Shown: positions 12,434-25,006, counted from the stretch's first letter. The stretch is DNA of 64,000 bases from Sipunculus nudus (GCA_026874595.1 CM049312.1:80002929-80066928); one strand, 5' to 3'. The notes: generated by a model not told the origin, from the letters alone. A program made the numbers and translations.

Positions 12434-12745
12434 TATCCTCTGAAAGAATGTGGTTATGGAAGACTGTCTGTTATGTATCTTTGAATCAACTGGTGTAGCG
12501 TAGCTAATACTCTGTCCCTTCTCCACTGAGAAAAGCTTTAGTTGTTTTGCCCGTTTCAGTGCCCCCGATCCATCGTTGAAGCTACATTCTTCTAGCCCTT
12601 CTTGTTCTGTTTCACTATCTGAATTATTATTACTGCTTGTCAGTTCGATAAGGTCTCGCTCGAGTGTGTTAATCAATAATTTTGGCGTGGTGGTCTTGTG
12701 ATCATATGAGCACAAAGAAAGATAAAAGACCAGCAGTTGTTATCT
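12431..12745 (-). pseudogene. Possible last exon or transposase tail with a PCNA-binding (PIP) box
   Basis: On the minus strand an open stretch of about 100 codons has an acidic Ser/Asn/Glu-rich middle (SDSETEQEGLEE), a basic patch, and near its end QSSITTFF. That matches the PIP-box pattern Q-x-x-[ILM]-x-x-[FY]-[FY]. The frame then runs into the (TA)n repeat. A pyrimidine-rich tract followed by AG lies upstream (about 12700-12735), so it could be a terminal exon. Such acidic tails with a PIP box occur at the end of some pogo/Tigger-like transposases, but no DDE domain is seen here. Chance cannot be excluded. Confidence 0.3.
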
Positions 12746-13906
12746 TTATTGGTGACTTATTAATAAGGAATTACTAATTGTCATTTGTTAATTAACTGCA
12801 TAATGATCAAGCACCGATGCACATAAGGTACCTTGTGCATAATAATGATGGCATCATTAATGTTGGAGAGTGAACAATAAATATAAGGAATGTATAAATA
12901 CTGTGATAAAAAGTTTTTAAGACGATAGCATGAGGAAAATTTATAGAAGATACTCTGTATAAATTAAAGCTCAGAGGACATCACGAAAACAATTTTAAGT
13001 TGTGACTTGAGGGTAGTCTAAGTCTTAGGCATGCCTTAATCTATGACATGTAAACAAACACGTACATGTAGTTGTAAGATCTTGCCCGCGAAAATGCAAT
13101 ATATAGCTGACAATGTGAGGACAGGTGCATGTAAATAGAGTTCTTACAGTTTGTTAAATAAGCAGGTTTGATCTAAAATTGACAACGCTCCCATTTTAAA
13201 GTAGTTTCTTAATTTTCAATGTAAGCCTGTGGAGTAGAAGTACCTTCAGCCTTGGTTGGTTGCTTTGCCACTAAGTAATTTAATGCAAACAGATATGTCC
13301 TAATTTTGCGTAAGGGTAGGGCAAATGGATGAAAAGTCAATAAATTTTTAGATAATCAGGATGACCAAACATTTTTTTAACTGCAACAATATAAACCTAC
13401 CCTGCAGAGTGGAGATTTGGGAAAAATAATTATTAAACCAAATTAACATAAGTACAAGGAGGTGCATATGGATATATTGTGTCGATTTCAAGATGCTAAT
13501 TCTATACGAATATCAAAATATGATAACACAATATACCAAATCACCTGCTTTCTGACATAATTAAAGTATATGCAACATTAAACACAGTTTCTTCAAACCA
13601 ACGTTTGATGAAAACTGTGTTGCACATACAAATTAGAAAGATGAAAAGATGAAAGGTTATATCCATCCCCCTACATTTTGTGCCAATCTGATGTGAGTAA
13701 CCAAGGCAGATCGACCATGCAAGAAGGGCCTTTTCTATTGCTTCAATGTCTTTACATTAGCTGAACTAAAGAAAAATAATTGACATAATAAGTTTTGGCA
13801 GTATTCAAGCAGAACTGGAAATTAATATACGAAAAAGTATGTCCCGATATGTAAACATTCATTCCGTGAATGTGATTACACACCAAACGGTGACATTCCG
13901 CGACAT
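12746..13906. other. Gene-free stretch between the duplication copies
   Basis: AT-rich. No coding or mobile-element signature was recognised. It ends at a run of 15 C (13907-13921), where copy 2 begins. Confidence 0.4.
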
Positions 13907-14150
13907 CCCCCCCCCCCCCCCGCTTACGACGGCACATCAGTCTTAATAGATATGCATAAGCCCGCCAAATTGGAACCGAGGGCTAGGGCCCGCCTCGTGC
14001 AGTCAGTCGGCAGCATGCTGCCCAGCTAAACAGGAGTTTCCCCACCCGCCCTACTCTCCCGCTGTGACCATTTATCTGTCCATATGATAACTAACTTGGT
14101 GGTCACTATTCTGACTCTCTGGGTGTATGCCTGCCTTTGTTTTATTAACA

Positions 14151-14582
14151 TGTATAATCAGTTTGAGGCCCCACTGTGCTCGTAACAATAATGAATATTA
14201 ATAATTAAAAGGTCCCCATGGATAATGATAAATCGCTTCATCTTAGCTGCTGCTCATGAACGGGGGTTTTCTAATTAGAAACGTTAGATTTGTTAGATAT
14301 TGTCTGATCGATGATGGGTAGCCTCAGCGCTACGGGTGTGTATTGAATAAACCATTATTTCCCAAATGTATAATCAGTTTGAGGCCCCACTGTGCTCGTA
14401 ACAATAATGAATATTAATAATTAAAAGGTCCCCATGGATAATGATAAATCGCTTCATCTTAGCTGCTGCTCATGAACGGGGGTTTTCTAATTAGAAACGT
14501 TAGATTTGTTAGATATTGTCTGATCGATGATGGGTAGCCTCAGCGCTACGGGTGTGTATTGAATAAACCATTATTTCCCAAA
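14151..14582 (+). repeat. Perfect 2 x 216-bp tandem duplication
   Basis: Units 14151-14366 and 14367-14582 show no differences on reading. Perfect identity means either a very recent event or an assembly artefact. Confidence 0.9.
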
Positions 14583-16610
14583 TATACTACTGACTTGCTT
14601 AAGACTCGGTGAACAGTTGGAGGTGTAAAATTTAATTGATGGAGAACCCTGAACCCAATTGTGCAATACTGGGAGTATGGTTACAATATAACAGCAAAGG
14701 AAAATGATACATAATACGCTCGTTGCGTATCTGGTGACCTCTGACTTCATGAAATATGCGTGGATATTGCTGGGAATAAGAAACGTTATTGGCAAATATG
14801 TTTAACAAGTTTCATTAAACTTCATTAGCTTTTTGGTAAGTCATCATGGTGCCATCAAAGTCTGGTTACTTCTGGTCTCAATAAATATGCGTTGATAATG
14901 CTGGAAATCGATAATAGACGAGATATTATATTGATTATTACTTCTGTTGAGTTTGATCATTTATCGTATTCCTCGTTAGTTACCGCGGTGCTTCCGGGGC
15001 GTATAAAAAGTGAAGCTCTAGGAAATGATAGACGAGAACAACCTCGATCTATGATCAATAAACACTTCAAGTTCCAGCTCAAGCCATGGTCCTCTTATTG
15101 AGAAACTGTTGCTGAATTTGGGATTCTAGAACACAAAATATTTATTCATGAATGTGTTTTTCTTATTTTTACTTATTTCTTTGACAGAACTAAATTTCAT
15201 GTCACATATTTAAACATATTGTCGCATATGGTTTGGTGATATCCGCGGAGCATTTGCCCACTTCGTGCTTTCCAATAATGTACCAAGCTTGTTGTTGTGT
15301 TACAGGACGAGCGTCGAGGTCGCCAGGAAGGACTGAACAGCAGTCTTCTTTCTCAGACTGAACAGCAGCAACGATAGCATTGGTTTAATATATATTATCC
15401 GCAGGTCTGCCGCATAGGTTATATACCAATTTTTGAAACATTTTGTATATATAACCAAAAGATGATATTTAAGAAAAACAAGCATATAACCAATTTGGCT
15501 TAATTAACATAAGAGTTTGTGAGAAGAATGACCGATAACCATTCTGCAACAACATGTGTCCTTGACACTGCCTGGTCAGATTTACTAAAAGGCTATTAAT
15601 CTTTAGTCTTATCCATTTCAGAGATATGTGCAATTATCCTGGCGAACAAGCTCATTCAGTTTGTTTCATTGTAGCGTGCTGATAATAAATGTCTAATGGT
15701 AATGTATATTCTACCACCAGAACATACTGAGATGTGACAGTGCAAAAAGTTTGTATGCATTTTTCTGTTATTTCACTATATACTTAAACACTCAAACAAT
15801 TGTGTAAATTATATATAGCTGCACAGCATATATCAGATCAGGTACTGATAGAATTAACGTATATGCAATATCTGGTGCAATTTCATCATATTGTTGCTGA
15901 ACAAGGACCCACGGGTGACTGTGCACAGCTAAAGTTGACCCTAAAGATAAAAACCTAAAATAATATCAAATGGATATACAGTCTGAGAGGAAGACGTAAT
16001 ATAGGCCATGGTTACTTGATATGATTGGTTTGTATTGATGAGTAAGAAATTGTTGCACATAATATTTTTTGATCTGACCTTGTGTGGGTTTCCAAATGTT
16101 GGAACTGAAGCATCTGAGAAGTTTGTGAACATAAGATCCAAACTATTACCATGATCATTGGTTGGCTTTTTGATACATTGTTGATAGTTCAGCAGTTTAC
16201 ACAATTGTTCAATTGGATCCTGTTTTTTTATTATACCATTTTTGTTCAGTTTTATCTGATGTATACAGTTGCAATGTAACTAACGTCCCACGCCAACATG
16301 ATTTAGACTTGATATGAGGGATGGGGGAAGGGGTGGGGATGTGATGGGAGTTACAAAATTTCTATATATGCATACAGGATATTAAACAATTCATCAGTGC
16401 CTACATGAAAAATAATTGATTAACAACTATTGAATATTTAAAAATAGACAGGCAGACTGGTAGAAAAGCAAAGCTGATCACTTTATCTCCCATTCTAATG
16501 AGACAGGAACACAAAAAATGATGTTTCATTTTTTTGTTATTAAACTAATTTTCAATATGCAATATATTTTATACTCTTGCAATAAAACTAATGTTAACAG
16601 TGCAGACGAT

Positions 16611-16630
16611 GGGGGGGGGGGGGGGGGGGG
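16611..16630 (+). repeat. Homopolymer run of 20 G
   Basis: Uninterrupted G20. The matching place in copy 1 (7288-7302) has G15. It is a potential quadruplex site and an assembly-sensitive position. Confidence 0.95.
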
Positions 16631-16815
16631 GATGGTGGTGTGAGTTACAACGACTGCGCATGTATATCCAGGGTAGGATGTTTAATTCAGCAGTGCTGAA
16701 TATAAAATATTTAAAAATAGAAATGAACAGACGGAGACAATGCCGTTATTTCCCATTCTACTGAGACAGGGAAATAACGAACAAATATTTACATTAAATC
16801 CTCTTTTTTTATTAT

Positions 16816-17018
16816 ATATTTTATACTGCAAATGTCTAACATTTATAAATTTGATAAAAAGAACTAAAAAACTAAAAAAAAATAGAAAACTAAAACCATT
16901 TGCTACTTATTGAATTTAAATCAGAGGATATATATTTTATACAGCAAATGTCTAACATTTATTAATTTGATAAAAAGATAAAAATTCAATAAGTAGCAAA
17001 TGTTTTTAGTTTTCAATT
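16816..17018. repeat. Nested direct and inverted repeats from a local rearrangement
   Basis: The block from atattttatac to gataaaaag occurs twice directly (about 16816-16861 and 16933-16977). The block from gaaaactaaaa to ttattgaattt (about 16886) is the reverse complement of a block at about 16984-17018. Copy 1 (about 7530-7600) has one simple version, with the tgcagtataaaatat segment in the opposite orientation. Confidence 0.7.
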
Positions 17019-19299
17019 TTTTTTGTGTAGATGCAGTGAAAATTTATATACACTTAATAACAGGAAAAAAATGTGTCAAAGTAAAAGTTGGAAAAAGTTT
17101 TAGCTATTGATTTTATGCTATTAACTTAAAAAAATTACAAAAGTATGATCTAATTTCGGATGTGCAAGTGGATTTTGATTAAATAAAGTTAAATACTTGG
17201 AAAAACGTCTCAAGCTTCCACATTTATCGTGTTAAGGGAGTAAATAGCATTCCTCATTTTTACAAAGTGCATTATGTTTAACCAATACCTTTAAAAAATT
17301 ACGTAATGCTTACCTAATTTCAGGCCTGTATAGGAAATATACAAGAAATTATTTGTGGTAAATATAAAGAAAAACATACATGGTTTGATATTAGGCAGTC
17401 CTGATGTGTGATAAAAGGTTTTTAATGGAAAATTTAAGTTTTTCCTTAATTTCTCGAAGGAAAGAAGTGACAGTGACCCAGTTTTCGGGTTGGTAGGATA
17501 TTTTGGGGACACCTAACAGTATACAGTATTCGTAGGTCTAACGGTTTCTAAATTTCCCAGTCTAACGCACGGAAGGACAGACAGACGGACGGACGGAGGA
17601 CGGTCAAATAACCATAATTGTAGAATTGATCTCCAATTATAGATCGGAGTAGTGCCATTTCAGATATCATGAATGATTCTGAAAGGATATATTTGTTTAT
17701 TTCTAATTTTTAGAGTGTGTGCTTCGTGATCCGGATCAACGGCCTCATCTGCCATTCAGAAAACAAATACAAATGCAAAACCAAAGAGAAATCGAAGGTG
17801 GCACCAACATTCTTCGGCACCACTTATCTGGCCAAAAACGATTAGAACTGCAAATTCCTGACGATCCACCAAGGCATTCGTCGAATAAAATATATTTTTT
17901 GTGTGTGTAATTAGTAACAAGAGTCTTTTGGAATACTCAAATATGGTTCTTCTCTAACTCGGATAATATAGGTCACAGTTACCTGATTTCATATCTTTTA
18001 GTTGATACCACCTGTGCTGAAGTGAGGTTTCAGCTACCTGATTCTGTTATAGTTTGCACATTGTTTAAGGGTAGAAAAATCATAACCAAGCAACATACTA
18101 GTATTGGTCATGCTTAGGTGACCAGCATTAATAAAAAATGTTAAATATTTTAAAACCAAATTTAGGTAATTTCAGATATGATCTTGGCCTTCAGAGTCGA
18201 CTGGGCTCTTCTGAAGTGATGTGTCATGCACAGGTGAATACTATAATCCCAGTTAGTACTCGCCTTAAGACGTTGTACAAGAGAAAAAAAGATTTCTGAA
18301 GAAATGAATGATGATTTTGTTCCAACTTCGCGTCCTGACTTAAGAGATATATGTAAAATAGAATAATTATGTCTAAACATGAGTCCCTTCCCCGAAACTG
18401 AGGGGAAATTTTGTCATAGACTAAAATGAAAGAACAAGGTAAAAGTTATCAGTTTTGATATTCCTACGAGAAACAGCCTGAACAAAATTAGCATGTGTAA
18501 AAGAAAGGAACAAAAATTTGAAAAAAGGTGGGGTTCTCAAGCTTATACTTGGTAGATTTATCTTGAAGATCAATGTCAGGGTCACCAGTTTGAAGCTCAT
18601 CTGAGGAAATATTTACAATAATTTGCGAAAACAGTTTGAGGAAAAAATATGCAATACCGTAAATACTTAGCAGTCCGAAAGAAAAATGAAAAATCCTGCA
18701 AAAAAATATTAGTGGCACCATCAGTGTTTTGAAAATGATGCAACTAGTCATGACCAATAAATATGCAAGGTTTCATGACACTAGATGAAACCAGAGCTGA
18801 GAAATTGATATCATTGCTAGCATTTGGAAGTCTAAGAAACAGCGAAATGATGCGTGAAAGTTAGAAAAAAATGATCCCAGATAAGTAGTCTTGAGCAGCT
18901 GATGAAACTGTCCAGGATCAATACGCATTGCGAAAATCAGGTCGATTAATGTAACCAGTACAATCTTAGTTCTGCTAACTAACGTCTTGACGGCCAGACG
19001 ACCGACGTATGATAAAACACGTCAGCTGGTTTCAGATGAGGTTTCATTTTTCGGGTATAGAGTAATGGTAATTGGTGTTGGAATGGTGTTTCTAAATAAA
19101 TGAAGAACCGTATCACCACTATTTACTCCCACAAGTTTTATCTTGTGGATTATCAAGGGATAATTTCGTGCCACCGTGGTTATGAGATTTGTTCACTGAG
19201 CAAGCAGCCTGTTATAAACGTCGGGCATCATTGATGGTTGTACATCGTTGCTTGTACAGTACATAACAGTGCTCCGCCGCAGCGTTACTGTAATATACA

Positions 19300-20985
19300 A
19301 TGTATAGAACAGCCCATCATCAACTAATGTTCCTTCTCTTGACAGGATCTGGAATCTGGTGCTGTCATACTGGTTGCACCTGTACACAAAATGAATGGAA
19401 CTGCTCTGGTTTGGGTCTGAATGAGATCCCGCAGAATATTCCAGCGAATGTTCGTCGGTTAAATCTAAAAGACAACAACATCACGAACGTAGTATTTTCA
19501 GGAAAACAAAACCGGGAAATAGTCACGCTGAACCTTGATTATAATAACCTGGAAAGCCTGGACGGAATGGCCAATGCATTTCCAAACGTAAAAGACTTGA
19601 GTATCGAAGGAAACAACCTTACCTTTGATGGCAGAAACATAGACAATCCATTATTTAAAGTGACAGTATTGAACATAGCTCATAATTCAATAGGATCACT
19701 AAAACAGGTAAAAGAATTGTTTCCAAATACCAAAAACCTTCGTTTATCAAACACGTCGGTTTCAGATGAAACCCTCAAAGAGTTCGCTAAGTATAATGAA
19801 TCGTTCCAAGAGATGGAAGAACTGTACTTAGATAACAACAATTTAATATCACTGACGTTTATTCCAACTCTCTTTCCCTCTGTAAAGAAACTATACATGA
19901 ACTATAACAAGCTAAAAAGTTTCATCGAAACTGAAATGATAGTGATGATCAGACTAGAGGGCCTTTACTTGAGTTACAATAATATCCAGCAGTCATCTAG
20001 TAGCCCATGTATTATTCCTGGGTTTCGAGATACTAACTTTATTGACAGTAACTCAAAGCTCATGTTACCAAACTTGAAATGGTTGAATTTATCATGGAAT
20101 CAGCTTAACACCATCCCAACGTTAGATATATGTTCAGCTGGAGATTTGTTTTTGTTTAGTTGTGGACTCCGGACACTCATTCTCAGCCATAACTGTATTA
20201 GTGAGCTTAAGGATGAGTTCTTTGCTCTTCAAACTTTAAAATATCTGGATGTATCCCACAACCTTATAACAAGAGTTAATTTTAATATATTTAAACGATT
20301 AAAGGCCTTGGAGTATTTGAATATATCTGGAAACAGATTAATCGCTTTACTTGTTGCCCAGGATATCCCAGGTACCTTGAAATGGATTGGCATGAAAGGA
20401 ATAAACCCATGTCTTTTAGCTAGTATTCCGGGTGAACCGCCCGTCCAGGATAGAAGATATGGCTGTACTTGCAACCCAAATATCACGTCTGTAAACAACA
20501 AGACGGATTCCTTACGTTGGCTTTCTTCTGATTTACGAATCGGGACACTTACTAAAACATCTGCCATTTTCGCGATATGGAGTACTGACCTCGATGTTTT
20601 TATTCCACAGGAAAGTGAGGGACGTCTATTACTTGAGCAGGATGAACAGTGTTTGCTTACCGACAAACTTATTTCTGATAGCACAGGAGTGCCACTTATT
20701 CACAGCTGTATCGGCGTCTATGAAGAATGGGGGAAAACTTCGAATATAACCATTTGCAATATATCCTTGGACTTTACAACACTAGGTCGAGGCTATATAG
20801 AACATGATAACCTTTGTAGACCGAAAACTGAGGGCAGTAACGCAGGTGTTGGTAAAGATGAGATCCCTTGTTATATACAATGTAAAACCTCAAGCTTCCT
20901 TAAAGTGTTCCTTACAGGACTTGGTGTATGTTTTGTTGCTATGGGTGTGCCAATCTTCTTGTTTTGTCGCTACATCATGGTCTGA
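19300..20985 (+). CDS. Single-pass leucine-rich-repeat receptor-like protein (561 aa), intronless
   Basis: The start ATG has A at -3 and is followed by a signal peptide (about residues 1-20). Next come an N-terminal Cys cap (C21, C22, C26, C28, C35) and about twelve LRRs from residue 50 to 365, seen as repeated LxxLxLxxN such as LRTLILSHNCI and LKYLDVSHNLI. A C-cap-like segment (C371, C389, C391) and a roughly 140-residue Cys-containing juxtamembrane region follow. The transmembrane helix is about 536-556, then RYIMV and TGA. The ectodomain plan resembles Toll-like or other LRR-only surface proteins, but there is no TIR domain. The role is probably recognition at the cell surface (inference). 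The frame continues past the TGA (see the next entry), so the annotated end may not be the true one. An AATAAA lies at 21518-21523. Its neighbour copy 1 is broken by stops; this copy is the likely functional one. Confidence 0.85.
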   Translation: MYRTAHHQLMFLLLTGSGIWCCHTGCTCTQNEWNCSGLGLNEIPQNIPANVRRLNLKDNNITNVVFSGKQNREIVTLNLDYNNLESLDGMANAFPNVKDLSIEGNNLTFDGRNIDNPLFKVTVLNIAHNSIGSLKQVKELFPNTKNLRLSNTSVSDETLKEFAKYNESFQEMEELYLDNNNLISLTFIPTLFPSVKKLYMNYNKLKSFIETEMIVMIRLEGLYLSYNNIQQSSSSPCIIPGFRDTNFIDSNSKLMLPNLKWLNLSWNQLNTIPTLDICSAGDLFLFSCGLRTLILSHNCISELKDEFFALQTLKYLDVSHNLITRVNFNIFKRLKALEYLNISGNRLIALLVAQDIPGTLKWIGMKGINPCLLASIPGEPPVQDRRYGCTCNPNITSVNNKTDSLRWLSSDLRIGTLTKTSAIFAIWSTDLDVFIPQESEGRLLLEQDEQCLLTDKLISDSTGVPLIHSCIGVYEEWGKTSNITICNISLDFTTLGRGYIEHDNLCRPKTEGSNAGVGKDEIPCYIQCKTSSFLKVFLTGLGVCFVAMGVPIFLFCRYIMV

Positions 20986-21138
20986 CTACGTAGATTGAAA
21001 AGGTCGTGCGGAGGTTCAGATGAACCGAATGATGTTTGTCCTTCCCAACAAGGAAAAATAACTGAAAACGCACCACGGGAGTGCAGCTTGTATGCCGAAA
21101 TTCAAAATATTCCAACAGCAAATGAGTGTATATTATAA
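20986..21138 (+). other. In-frame 50-codon extension after TGA: candidate cytoplasmic tail with ITIM-like motif
   Basis: Directly after TGA (20983-20985) the frame stays open for 50 codons up to TAA at 21136-21138. It begins LRRLKRS, a basic stop-transfer sequence expected just inside a transmembrane helix. It contains SLYAEI with Tyr at 21091-21093, fitting the ITIM consensus [SIVL]xYxx[ILV]. The stop context is TGA CTA, the known leaky-stop motif. It is either a tail lost by a point mutation (TGG or CGA to TGA), a sequencing error, or a readthrough product. Coding character is inferred from composition and position only. Confidence 0.6.
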
Positions 21139-21925
21139 TCTGCTCTATTGAAGGGTAAATTATAATTCAACATCATTAAGGTATACCGCGGACGATGTAT
21201 CAGTACATTCATATAACAAGATATTCACTATAAAAGTAAATTACATAATGGTATGTGTCTTCATGTGTATAAAGCAATGGGGTTGCCTCTAATTTACCAA
21301 GTAATGAAGAGAAAACAATATACATCAAGTAAATGGGAATTGCCGTGGAAAAAATACGTTATATATTCTTTCTAATGTAGATAACATCTATACAATATGG
21401 TTTTGGTTGAGAAAGTAAAACTTTTATGAAACAGGAATACACATTTCATATTTTAATTATGCACCATTTACTTATTAGTGAATATCAAGCTTGTTTTGTG
21501 GAATGTAATGGCACAACAATAAATGGATTAACTGCATATGTGCGAAGTTGGGAGCAGAGAATATAAAAAGGCTGTACCGTTCGTACATTGGTGGTGCTAT
21601 TTGAACGTAATTGTGAAAGCCAATGTGCTGATTCCTCTGGTCTTTTTAATTTATTTTGTTGGATGTAACCACCTTCAATCTTTAGTGCTAGCTTAACTAA
21701 GTATGTACATCTGCATAATTCGATTCTAGTTTAGGAATACTTCGCAGGGTAGTAGCACATGCTTTCAATGATTTTATATCTCTGTGCTAACCAATTCCGG
21801 TAACTGATATACCTGCGGACCCTCGGTTTATAATTGTCCCAATTACCACCGGTTATACCACCGAGGAACGTCGAACGGCACACTTATTTGTAAGTGAAAC
21901 ATAACAGTGGGGTACGGCCTTCAAG
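21139..21925. other. 3' flank of the LRR gene
   Basis: AT-rich with no gene. It contains an AATAAA (21518-21523) and, at about 21650-21715, a diverged relative of the retroposon body at 9400-9474 (ttaactaagtatgtacatct). Confidence 0.45.
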
Positions 21926-21929
21926 TTGA

Positions 21930-22085
21930 GTGCAGAATGCTCACCCAGCGTTCAAGGTATCCGGTAAAACGTCGCCGCAACGGCTGAGATTTGAACGCAC
22001 GATCACCTGGTAATGAGTCCTGTGCCCTACACCTAGACCATAGGTGCTGGGGATGACCCCTCTCATCAATCGAATAACAGGTTTG
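21930..22085 (-). mobile_element. tRNA-derived SINE-like sequence
   Basis: On the minus strand, a tRNA-like head has an A-box-like tggtctaggtgtaggg and a B-box-like gcgttcaaatctcagcc about 45 bases further on, followed by non-tRNA sequence. Pairing in the arms is poor, so it is not a working tRNA gene. The family is not recognised. Confidence 0.45.
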
Positions 22086-23849
22086 AGTTTTCTACACGTC
22101 CTATCAAAAGACTAAACAGGGTACACAACAGGACTTCGGACAATGGCAATGCTTTAGCTATGTCTCCTTTTCTGGTTCGCTTTGTGAACGTTTGTCCGAA
22201 ACTTATGTTAGACAGTGTAATGTATTAAGATTAATACGTAAAGTAGGGTCAACTAGGGGAACTGAATCATTATTAAATGTTTTTTTCAATTAGCAAATAT
22301 CATGTCTCAAAACTTGAAACATCACTAGAAGCGTTTAGTTTATTCATTAACCAGTACACTTTCTCTTTCATGGGTAGGTATTTTATTTCGTTTTAAATCT
22401 CTCTAGCTAAAGGTTCAAAAAGTTCGCAAGCAGTTGTGTCTATTTCTAATGGTGTTATGACGGTTTGTTTCCTGCACTAAGCAGGTATGAGGCTCTGTTC
22501 ATGCCAGACAGAGATGTATCATACTAGCAATCTAAGGAGTAATTTCTTTTTGATTATACACAGTTTATCAAAAACCAAATCAATTGTTTCTTTATTATAA
22601 TCATGAACACTTTTGCAAAATACCCAAATAACAGCCATGGTTAAGTTGCAAATCAGTAAAAGCCTCTGATCGAGCGCCACTGTTGAATTAAATCCCGACC
22701 GGTTCCTTTTGCAGAGGAAACATAATGTTCACTATTGAGGTTCCCAGAATGGCAAGCACATGTTGTCACGGAAAAATGAGGAGAGTGACACGAGCTTGAT
22801 TAGTCAGTTGAGGCTCGGATAGAGCACTCAGTTGAGAACCTGATTAATACGAAACAAAATACTGTTTTATTCACGGGAAAGAGTGATTTCCTATACTTAT
22901 TTACAGGACAAAATACAAGAAATGATTTTTATTTTAATATGTGAAAGTGTAGCTGCGAATCACTGAGTTACGTAGTTGATGTCTTTACAAATTTATATTT
23001 TTCGGAAGAGATAAGACTGTAACTTAGATCAATAAAAAAAATAAACCCTGTTCAATCAGATGTAAGCAATGGGGCACTTTGGTATTTAGAAGGCCATAGA
23101 CGTAATTTACCGGTTCATCACCATAAAGCTGTGGCCTTTGCAAAAAGTAAATAAAAAACCACGATCATTTATTGAAAAGAAATTATACAAAAGTAACAGA
23201 GGAAGATCTTTTTTCTCAATGCTTCAACCAAACCACATTCTCTTACGTGACATCAGATAAATACATCATGTATATAATAGTAATATTAGATAAATTGTAT
23301 ATTTTATAGTAAAAAGTAAGCTAGTGGTACATGAGCGCGAAACGTCACGGGACAATTCAAGAAAGTTAAGATAAACCACTATGTTTGACAAAACATCAGA
23401 TTATAATGGTAAATATTATATGAATATTGAAGAGTGGAATCTATTCTCATATTCCCCCTTCTGGATCCGTGCTTGTCCAAATTGGCATACAGCAACTACA
23501 AGTCGCAAAAGTATTCCCTGCTAATCCTGGAAATATAAAAATGACAGTTTAATCGATTTCGTTTTAACGTCTGTCAATTTCTTCTATTTTGAAGAGCACA
23601 AAATTGTGTTGTATATTACTTTTATGTAGAATTGTCAAGACATTTTCAACAAATACCTCATATTATTTAGCTTACGTTGGCTATTTTAAGATACATATCG
23701 AAAAACAGAAAAAAACATAAACTAGAATGTGTTTTTTTTTTTGCAATGAAAAAACATATGTGTTTCGCCTCCTTATGGGCCTCCCATTCCAAAACTTGCT
23801 GGGAAATATGGACAACTTCAGAGGTTTGGGATACACAAATTCTAGACTT
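22086..23849. other. Gene-free intergenic stretch
   Basis: AT-rich sequence with no supported gene or RNA and no recognised element. Confidence 0.4.
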
Positions 23850-25006
23850 CTGCATATTTGACCTTGAAGACGATGGTCAAGGCCACCAGTTTTATAATTA
23901 ACTTAAGATTTTGGAAGAAACAATTCATGCATCAAATTTTACCATGAAATATCGAGTGGTTCAAAGGCTATAGTGTTCATAACAAACTTCTATATCTGCT
24001 GATTTGACCTTAAAGATGAAGGTCAAGGTCACCAGTTTTTTTTTACACATTTGAGATTTTGGTAGAAATAATTAATGTATCAATTTTATAAACAAAATTT
24101 GAGTGGTATAGTGTAAACAAAATATTTCTATTTCTGCTCTTGACCTCAAACATGAAGGTCGAGGTCACCGGTTTCCAAATACTTCTGCGATTTTTCCAGA
24201 AACTGTTCGATACAAAAAAAAATAATTTTGAAGATGAAAAAATAAAGATAGATGATCAAACATAAAATCAATCGTCCGGAGATTGTTATGTAGCTTCAAA
24301 CAAAACTATCAAAAACTTTCCAGATGTTATTCGAAGGTAGGAATATCGTATTAAAAAATAAATGTTTTTATTTAAACAATTTTAAATTGTAACAAACGAA
24401 TAGAATCTCTATAGGTATACATCTTTTAAGGTGCAAAACTTTATAAGGTTTACAATGATATCTACTTTATGGAGTCTCATATTAATAACAAGTGACACAT
24501 GAACACTGAAATGAAGTCAGGGTCCAAACGATAATGATACCTAAAGGAACCTTAAAAATTCATGAACAAATAACACTAGATGAAACCAGAGTTCAGAAAC
24601 CTATACCATTGATGTAATTTTTAGGCCAAAAATAGAAAAAAAATCGTAAAAACTAGAAAAATACAGGTGGCGCCAATAGTCTTAAGCAGCTGATGAAACT
24701 TTCTATGATCAATAAGCTAAGTAAAAATCGTGGCATTTCATGCAGTGATTTTCGAAATAGTGGAGAATTTGTTACAATGTTTTAGTTATTGTGGGATGCA
24801 CAAATGAGGTCCACATATCCTATGATATAGGTCGAAATGACATAATTTCATGTTTAGAAATAGACCTATTGACTTCCGTGGATGTTCAGTTAGACGTTAT
24901 TAGGTAGAGCGGTTACAAACTGCCGTGCAAACGGCCGACCAGACGGTCGGCAAAAGGATGACGGGGTAACAGTGATCGCTATAGCTCAGCATGACTGATA
25001 GTCATT
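23850..25006. mobile_element. Tandem-core repeat element, Helentron-associated (HINE/pearl)-like
   Basis: Three diverged units of about 140 bp (anchors near 23857, 24003 and 24141) each carry a TGACCT..AAGGTCAAGGTCACC block. A single unit with ggtggcgccaatag follows (24666). Near the right end are GACGGT-type motifs and the family 3' signature gtgatcgctatagctcag, with an imperfect hairpin to 25006. The same signature ends several other elements in this window. The left boundary is uncertain. Confidence 0.5.

Larger units (their letters stand above)
13907..20648 (+). repeat. Tandem segmental duplication, copy 2
   Basis: Counterpart of 3226-11273 in the same orientation. It starts at a 15-C tract and ends within the LRR gene. 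It is shorter than copy 1 because it lacks the inserts at 3562-4061, 6026-7183 and 9363-9489. It has its own changes: a 216-bp perfect tandem duplication (14151-14582), about 90 bp inserted near 14997-15085, a 20-G run at 16611-16630 and a local inverted rearrangement at 16816-17018. Confidence 0.85.
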
